DNA of 64,000 bases from CAZBYL01 sp964496275 (GTDB taxonomy: Bacteria; Synergistota; Synergistia; Synergistales; Synergistaceae), in assembly GCA_964496275.1 (NCBI GenBank), contig CAZBYL010000004.1, positions 1 to 64,000 of the forward strand, read 5' to 3'. Of the stretch, positions 59,903 to 64,000 are shown in pieces. The number at the start of each line of letters is the position of its first letter. Positions within the stretch are counted from its first letter, which is position 1. The translations under genes and the position numbers were made by a program. The notes under the pieces were generated by a model, which was not told the DNA's origin, did not search any database, and saw nothing but the letters and a program-made list of their open reading frames with translations.

Positions 59903-60730
59903 TTGACGAATGGCTCTGTTTGCAGGATAAAAAATTTGGCGGTGAACAAGGGAAAGGTTCCGGTTCTCTCTCTTTCTTGTACCAAGGAGATTGCTTGCGA
60001 GTTTTCCCTTTCTCAAAGAGAGGTGGAACTGCTTGCTCTGGAAAACGGAATCTGCCCCTCACGTTACGAGCGAAGTATAGGAACCTTCGGTTTTGACGGT
60101 CAGGCCGGGCTGCTCCGTGCGTCTGCGGCAGTCGTAGGCTGCGGCGGCCTTGGCGGCTGGATTATAGAGATTTTGGCCCGTGCCGGGGTGGGGCGCATCG
60201 TTATGGCTGACGGCGATGTCTTTGACGAAAATAATCTTAACAGACAGCTTTTTGCATCAGAGTCCGACATCGGGCGCTCAAAGTCTGAGTGTGCGGCGAG
60301 AAGGGTGCGTGAGATCAATTCTTCCGTTACTCCCGTTCCGTATAATGTCATTGCGGATAGCGCAAACGGGCTTGAGATGTTCAAAGGCTGCTCGGTTGTT
60401 GTTGACGCGTTGGACAGCAACAGCGCAAGGAAAGCAGTTTTTGCCGTGTGCAGAGAGCTTGATATTCCGTTTGTCCACGGAGCTATAGCGGGATATTATG
60501 GTCAGGCGGCGGTTTTCAGAAAAGGGGATTCTCCTCTTTGGGAGAACGAAGGCGTGTCTGACAGAGGAATTGAAACGGAAACGGGCAATCCGCCCTTCAC
60601 TCCGCCTTTTATCGCATCTGTTGAGGCCGCGGAGGCTTTAAAAATCCTTGCGGGGCTGTCCGGAGTTCTTTCGGGTGAGCTGCTCTGGTTTGACCTTGCG
60701 CGGCATGATTTGCAAAAAATTAAACTTTAG
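59903..60730 (+). CDS. ThiF/MoeB/HesA family adenylyltransferase
   Basis: A 275-residue E1-like enzyme. The nucleotide site is intact: VVGCGGLGGWIIEILARAGVG with DGDVFDENNLNRQLF (the NLNRQ block), and VVDALDSNSARK. The N-terminal 55 residues are an extra segment that may bind a small carrier protein. The zinc cysteine pairs of MoeB are not visible. Such enzymes adenylate a ubiquitin-like sulfur carrier (ThiS, MoaD) or an Asn/other substrate; no carrier gene is adjacent. The start is TTG 59903 after GGGGGTG. It precedes a dipeptidase gene. Confidence 0.82.
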   Translation: MTNGSVCRIKNLAVNKGKVPVLSLSCTKEIACEFSLSQREVELLALENGICPSRYERSIGTFGFDGQAGLLRASAAVVGCGGLGGWIIEILARAGVGRIVMADGDVFDENNLNRQLFASESDIGRSKSECAARRVREINSSVTPVPYNVIADSANGLEMFKGCSVVVDALDSNSARKAVFAVCRELDIPFVHGAIAGYYGQAAVFRKGDSPLWENEGVSDRGIETETGNPPFTPPFIASVEAAEALKILAGLSGVLSGELLWFDLARHDLQKIKL

Positions 60731-60786
60731 CGGTCTTATCATCATAGTAAATATTTATCAATATAGATAAGGAAAGAGATGCCTTT

Positions 60787-61782
60787 ATGAAAAAGATTGT
60801 TTTGGACGCACACTTTGATGTTCTTCTTGATGTCTTGAGTCACAGAAAAATGGGTGAAAAGAAGGTTCTTGAGCGGCTTCACCTTGAGCCTTTGAGAAAA
60901 GCGGGAGTCAATGTGATAATATGCTCAATTTTTATCATGGACGAACTTTTGCCCGAGGGAGCTCTGCGCAACGCCCTTGACCAGATATCCGCGCTTCGCT
61001 CTGAACTTGAGGAATCAGGAGACGTCTTTGCTCTTTGCCGCAGTGCAGGTGAGGCGCGCGAAGCTGTTGAGGAGGGGAAAATAGCTCTTTTTCTATCTCT
61101 TGAGGGAGCCGAGCCGATCGGCAGCGATATTTTCCTTCTCAGAACGTTTTATGACCTGGGAGTTCGCCTTTTGGGGCTGACTTGGTCGCGCAGAAACTAC
61201 GCCGCAGATGGGTGTGCCTTCTCCGTGAAGGATGCTCCGCTGACGGAGTGCGGGCTTACAAAGTTCGGCCGCGAGCTTGTTGCGGAGGCACAGCGGCTGG
61301 GAATGGTGCTGGACGTGAGCCATCTGAACGAACCGGGATTTTATGAGGTCGCATCCTTGGCGGCAAAACCCTTTATAGCTTCGCACTCGAATTGCCGCGA
61401 GTTGTGCTCATCTCCTAGAAATCTCACAGACATGCAGATTGCAAAGTTGGCGGGTGCAGGCGGAGTGATGGGCATGAACGCATATTCAGCTTTTTCCTCC
61501 GATGTCGAGTCAGAGCGCAGCGCGGAGAAGCTTTTGGAGCACATAGACAGGATAATAGAGCTGTACGGAGCCGGCCATGTAGGGCTGGGGCTGGATCTGT
61601 GCGACTGTATAACCGCTCTTCGCATAGACCATGCTCTTTTGCAGAACGGAGACCTTTTCAGTGACCACGCTGATGCGAAAGAGAGATTTTTTAACCTAAT
61701 ACGTGAGAAGTATCCGGATGATATTTCCGATAAGATTTTCGGAGAGAATTTTATGAGAGTGCTTGAAGAGGTGATAGGCTGA
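60787..61782 (+). CDS. Membrane dipeptidase, peptidase family M19
   Basis: A 331-residue zinc dipeptidase. Metal ligands are visible: DAHFD at the N-terminus, the bridging Glu in FLSLEGAEPIG, the ASHSNCREL histidine and DVSHLNE. There is no signal peptide, so it is probably cytoplasmic despite the family name. It fits an amino-acid and peptide lifestyle with PepF. AGGAAAGAG precedes the ATG. It overlaps the next gene by one base. Confidence 0.9.
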   Translation: MKKIVLDAHFDVLLDVLSHRKMGEKKVLERLHLEPLRKAGVNVIICSIFIMDELLPEGALRNALDQISALRSELEESGDVFALCRSAGEAREAVEEGKIALFLSLEGAEPIGSDIFLLRTFYDLGVRLLGLTWSRRNYAADGCAFSVKDAPLTECGLTKFGRELVAEAQRLGMVLDVSHLNEPGFYEVASLAAKPFIASHSNCRELCSSPRNLTDMQIAKLAGAGGVMGMNAYSAFSSDVESERSAEKLLEHIDRIIELYGAGHVGLGLDLCDCITALRIDHALLQNGDLFSDHADAKERFFNLIREKYPDDISDKIFGENFMRVLEEVIG

Positions 61783-62051
61783 TGAAAAAGGAGTACTCGT
61801 ATCCTGCCGTGATAGCCGGAGGTTATGACGGCGGGCGTCTGTGGGTAGCTAACTTTCCCGGAATGTCGGGCTGCTGGGCGGAGGGCGGTAACCGTGATGA
61901 AGTTGCGGCCCGTGCGCCCGAGACTCTCGGAATGTACATCAGAAGCTGTATTGATGCGGAAATTCCTATTCCCGAGCCTTTGGATATCGAAGAGCTGAAG
62001 GGCGCGGAAGTGGGCGAAGTTTTGCTCATAACTTGCTGTGTGGAGGTATAG
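61782..62051 (+). CDS. HicB-like antitoxin-fold protein without HicA partner
   Basis: An 89-residue protein with the HicB N-terminal partial RNase-H-like pattern: YPAVIAGGYDGGRLWVANFPGMSGCWAEG, then GNRDEVAARAPETLGMYI and a short tail. The C-terminal DNA-binding part of full HicB is absent. No HicA toxin gene is next to it; it lies between a dipeptidase (overlap one base) and DUF3842 (two-base gap). It may have a regulatory role unrelated to toxins. Confidence 0.72.
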   Translation: MKKEYSYPAVIAGGYDGGRLWVANFPGMSGCWAEGGNRDEVAARAPETLGMYIRSCIDAEIPIPEPLDIEELKGAEVGEVLLITCCVEV

Positions 62052-62053
62052 GA

Positions 62054-62491
62054 ATGAGAGACTTAAATCCGGTAATAGTTGTGATAGACGGTCAGGGCGG
62101 GGGAATAGGCAAGGCTTTGGTAGAGCGTGTGAAGCGAGCTTATCCCGAAGTTTCTGTACGGGCGCTCGGAACAAATTCCGCTGCGACGTCCGCAATGATG
62201 AAGGGCGGAGCGGACGACGGGGCGACAGGCGAGAATGCGATAGTGTTCAATGTTTCGAGAGCAGAAATAATAGCGGGTCCCATAGGTATCATTATGGCAA
62301 ACGGACTTTTGGGAGAGGTTACACCGAAAGCGGCTCTTGCTGTGGGGGACAGTCCCGCCGTCAAGATTCTTATTCCGTCTCAGAGGTGCAGTTTAATAGT
62401 GGCGGGCAGCTCGGGACAAACCACTCAATATTGCATAGATTCCGCCGTTGCCCTTATAGGCGATGAATTGAAGCGCCGCGGTCTTTTGTAG
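62054..62491 (+). CDS. DUF3842 family protein
   Basis: A 145-residue protein of DUF3842. It has a Rossmann-like start (VIVVIDGQGGGIGKALVERV), a GTNSAATSAMMKGGADDGATGENA block and a C-terminal QRCSLIVAGSSGQTTQYCID. Function is unknown; nucleotide binding is possible. ATG 62054 follows GGAGG at seven bases; it is the last gene of the dipeptidase set and its stop is only ten bases from the convergent cbiO stop, with no room for a terminator. Confidence 0.85.
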   Translation: MRDLNPVIVVIDGQGGGIGKALVERVKRAYPEVSVRALGTNSAATSAMMKGGADDGATGENAIVFNVSRAEIIAGPIGIIMANGLLGEVTPKAALAVGDSPAVKILIPSQRCSLIVAGSSGQTTQYCIDSAVALIGDELKRRGLL

Positions 62492-62501
62492 GGCTTTTCA
62501 C

Positions 62502-63206
62502 TCAGCAGTCAAAACCGAATTCCGCAAGGAGCTCTTTGTTCTCAGAAAGGGATTCCGCGGCGCAGTCTGCGTACACCTTTCCGCCGCTTAAAAATATTGC
62601 CCTTGAGCATGTTTTTTTTGCGAAGTCCATGTCGTGAGTGGCTATCACCATGCTCTGCGTCAGTGCGTTAAGGTGTGCTATAAGTCTGTTTCTGGCCTTC
62701 ATGTCAAGAAACGATGTCGGCTCATCCAGAAGTATCGCATCGGGCGACATTACCAGTATTCCCGCCATAGCGGCGAGCCTCTTCTCGCCGCCCGAGAGTT
62801 TGTGTACCATAGAGTTCTCTAGGTCTGAAATGCCGAGGGATGCCGTTACCCTTCCGCGCTTTTCCGCGATTTCGGCTTCCGACGCGCCGTAATTTTTCAT
62901 TCCGAACGCGATATCCTGTGCCACAGTCGGCATGAAAAGCTGGTCGTCAGGGTTCTGAAATACAAAACCTACGTTTTTGCGAACGGAGTCTATATTTTTT
63001 TTATTGACCTCAATCCCGTTGACGCGGATTGTCCCGCCCGAGATGGGAAGTATTCCGACTATCGTAAGAAGGAGTGTCGTTTTGCCCGCTCCGTTGTCTC
63101 CCAGCAGCGCAACCTTTTCCCCTCTGCCGATTGATAGAGTTATGCCGTCTATTACGTTCCGCTCTTTCGCCGAATACCGTACGGTGAGATTTTCTATTTT
63201 TATCAA
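62502..63206 (-). CDS. cbiO: Energy-coupling factor (cobalt/nickel type) ATPase
   Basis: A 234-residue ABC ATPase of an ECF transporter. Walker A GDNGAGKTT, Q-loop FVFQNPDDQLFMPTV (a typical CbiO/EcfA form), signature HKLSGGEKRLAAMAG, Walker B DAILLDEPTSFLD and switch His in IATHDMDFA are intact. The start is TTG 63206 with AGGAG eight bases upstream. It follows the T-component gene by 11 bases. A cobalt target is suggested by the corrinoid genes elsewhere in the window; nickel is equally possible by sequence. Confidence 0.88.
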   Translation of the reverse strand: MIKIENLTVRYSAKERNVIDGITLSIGRGEKVALLGDNGAGKTTLLLTIVGILPISGGTIRVNGIEVNKKNIDSVRKNVGFVFQNPDDQLFMPTVAQDIAFGMKNYGASEAEIAEKRGRVTASLGISDLENSMVHKLSGGEKRLAAMAGILVMSPDAILLDEPTSFLDMKARNRLIAHLNALTQSMVIATHDMDFAKKTCSRAIFLSGGKVYADCAAESLSENKELLAEFGFDC

Positions 63207-63217
63207 AATAATTACTC

Positions 63218-63997
63218 CTAATTCAAAAGATTGCCAAGCAGCACGCTTACATTCATAAACCGAGGAAGAAGAATGGCAGCGGCCGAGAGCGCGAAAAAGA
63301 TAAAGTCGGCGGTACGCGGCTTATGCGGTCTGTCAGTTCTGTATGTTCCGTCAAACCCTCGGCACTTCATTGAACAAAAAATATTTCCCGCTTTATCGAA
63401 ACTTCGCAGAAGAAGCTGCCCCACGAAGAATCCCATGTCCTTAAATTTTACTCCGTCCTTTGATGCAGAGCGCAGAGAGTATGCGCGGCTTCTGCTCATT
63501 GTTTCGTCCGCCAAAACGGATATGTACCTTTGCGTGAGAGCGAGCTGAATACATATTGCCGGCGGAACGTGCATTGAGACTAGGCTTCCGTTAATTTCCG
63601 ACATGGGAGTAGCTGCCGCAAGCAGTGTAACGGACATGACAGAGAGTACCGTTTTTATTATAAGAGAGAGAAAAGCCATAAAGCCGAAGGATATGGAAAT
63701 ACCAGCTATGCGCAAAGCGGTCTCCCTGTCAAAAAACAGGTTCGCAGCGCCTGCTGCAAAGGCGAACGGCAATGCCGCGCAGACTCTTTTCAACACCAGC
63801 CTGTAGGGTATGCCCGACAGGGATATCAGTATAACGGGATAAAAAAGCATGGGCACAAGCGCGCTCACGCTATATCTGTGAAATGATACCACGGTGATAA
63901 TATAAAGCAGAGTGGATAAAATTTTTACGGTAGGGTGCAGTTCTCTCAGGAAGGAAGATTCTTCCGACAAATCTTCAAGTCTGCCGAACGTATTCAT
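63218..63997 (-). CDS. cbiQ: Energy-coupling factor transporter transmembrane (T) component
   Basis: A 259-residue membrane protein of the CbiQ/EcfT family with about five helices. The T-component coupling motifs appear near the C-terminal half: MSRSRAYSLRS and FCSMKCRGFDGTY (the latter matching the A-x-G type signature as MKCRG). It starts at the window edge; the S component (CbiM/NikM) would be upstream, outside the window. It is followed by cbiO. Confidence 0.87.
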   Translation of the reverse strand: MNTFGRLEDLSEESSFLRELHPTVKILSTLLYIITVVSFHRYSVSALVPMLFYPVILISLSGIPYRLVLKRVCAALPFAFAAGAANLFFDRETALRIAGISISFGFMAFLSLIIKTVLSVMSVTLLAAATPMSEINGSLVSMHVPPAICIQLALTQRYISVLADETMSRSRAYSLRSASKDGVKFKDMGFFVGQLLLRSFDKAGNIFCSMKCRGFDGTYRTDRPHKPRTADFIFFALSAAAILLPRFMNVSVLLGNLLN

Positions 63998-64000
63998 TGC

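Noticed and set aside
62038..62466. Open frame of 142 codons overlapping DUF3842 in another frame
   Set aside because: Its product is rich in Arg, Gly, Ser and Cys with no hydrophobic core, and the DUF3842 frame has the SD and a recognised family.
1..64000. CRISPR arrays, insertion sequences, prophage, tRNA or rRNA genes
   Set aside because: I looked for regular direct repeats, transposase motifs, phage structural genes and cloverleaf or rRNA signatures and saw none that hold up.

Overview
The window most likely comes from an anaerobic, diderm, amino-acid-using bacterium, with Synergistota (Synergistaceae-like) as my best guess. The sequence supports a Gram-negative envelope through a TonB-dependent receptor, ExbB/ExbD/TonB and BtuFCD. 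It supports a peptide and amino-acid lifestyle through branched-chain and polar amino-acid ABC transporters, oligoendopeptidase F, an M19 dipeptidase, a MalY-type C-S lyase, an omega-amidase-like nitrilase, carbamate kinase, a hydantoinase and a xanthine-dehydrogenase-type molybdoenzyme. No rRNA, tRNA, insertion sequence, prophage or CRISPR array was seen. The phylum is inferred from gene content, not from a marker gene.

Layout. 1-1.6 kb: end of a leucine-type transporter operon (livH) and a lone pilin-like gene. 1.7-11.5 kb: four minus-strand signalling genes (hybrid histidine kinase, HPt protein, BvgS-like hybrid kinase, REC-GGDEF-EAL-REC protein); the first is interrupted by a run of 10 N. 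12.2-14.4 kb: polar amino-acid ABC transporter. 14.5-18 kb: an Fe-S F420H2-dehydrogenase-beta-like protein and a MATE exporter, divergent from an RpiR-type regulator, with matching palindromes at both promoters. 18-23 kb: PDZ protein, large HTH regulator, cysteine hydrolase and hydantoinase. 23.3-34.2 kb: DUF2207 and LemA proteins, gpt, a diguanylate cyclase coupled to a nitrilase, a ComEC-like metallo-beta-lactamase with DUF3006, an AEC transporter and carbamate kinase. 34.5-38.9 kb: pepF, crcB, malY and a fumarylacetoacetase-family gene.

39-44.4 kb holds the most coherent system. A cobalamin riboswitch and terminator precede btuF-btuD-btuC-exbB-exbD-tonB and a TIM-barrel gene that looks like the cobamide-remodelling phosphodiesterase CbiR. 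A second, canonical cobalamin riboswitch at 52.4 kb controls a BtuB-like receptor, which is followed in frame by the decayed tail of a second receptor. The window ends in cobalt-type ECF transporter genes (cbiO, cbiQ). Together these describe corrinoid capture, its own Ton energisation, inner-membrane import and probable lower-ligand remodelling.

Other blocks: 44.4-47.4 kb, a MATE exporter with a trigger-factor paralogue lacking the ribosome-binding signature and an unrecognised 148-residue protein; 47.5-52.3 kb, a three-subunit molybdenum hydroxylase divergent from a Crp/Fnr regulator with good operator candidates; 55-59.6 kb, a YedF-like selenium/sulfur protein with a cysteine-desulfurase-like enzyme, a CHASE4 protein with a degenerate HD-GYP domain, and mnmA; 59.9-62.5 kb, a ThiF-type enzyme, dipeptidase, HicB-like protein and DUF3842. 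At least six genes appear to use TTG starts behind good Shine-Dalgarno sequences.
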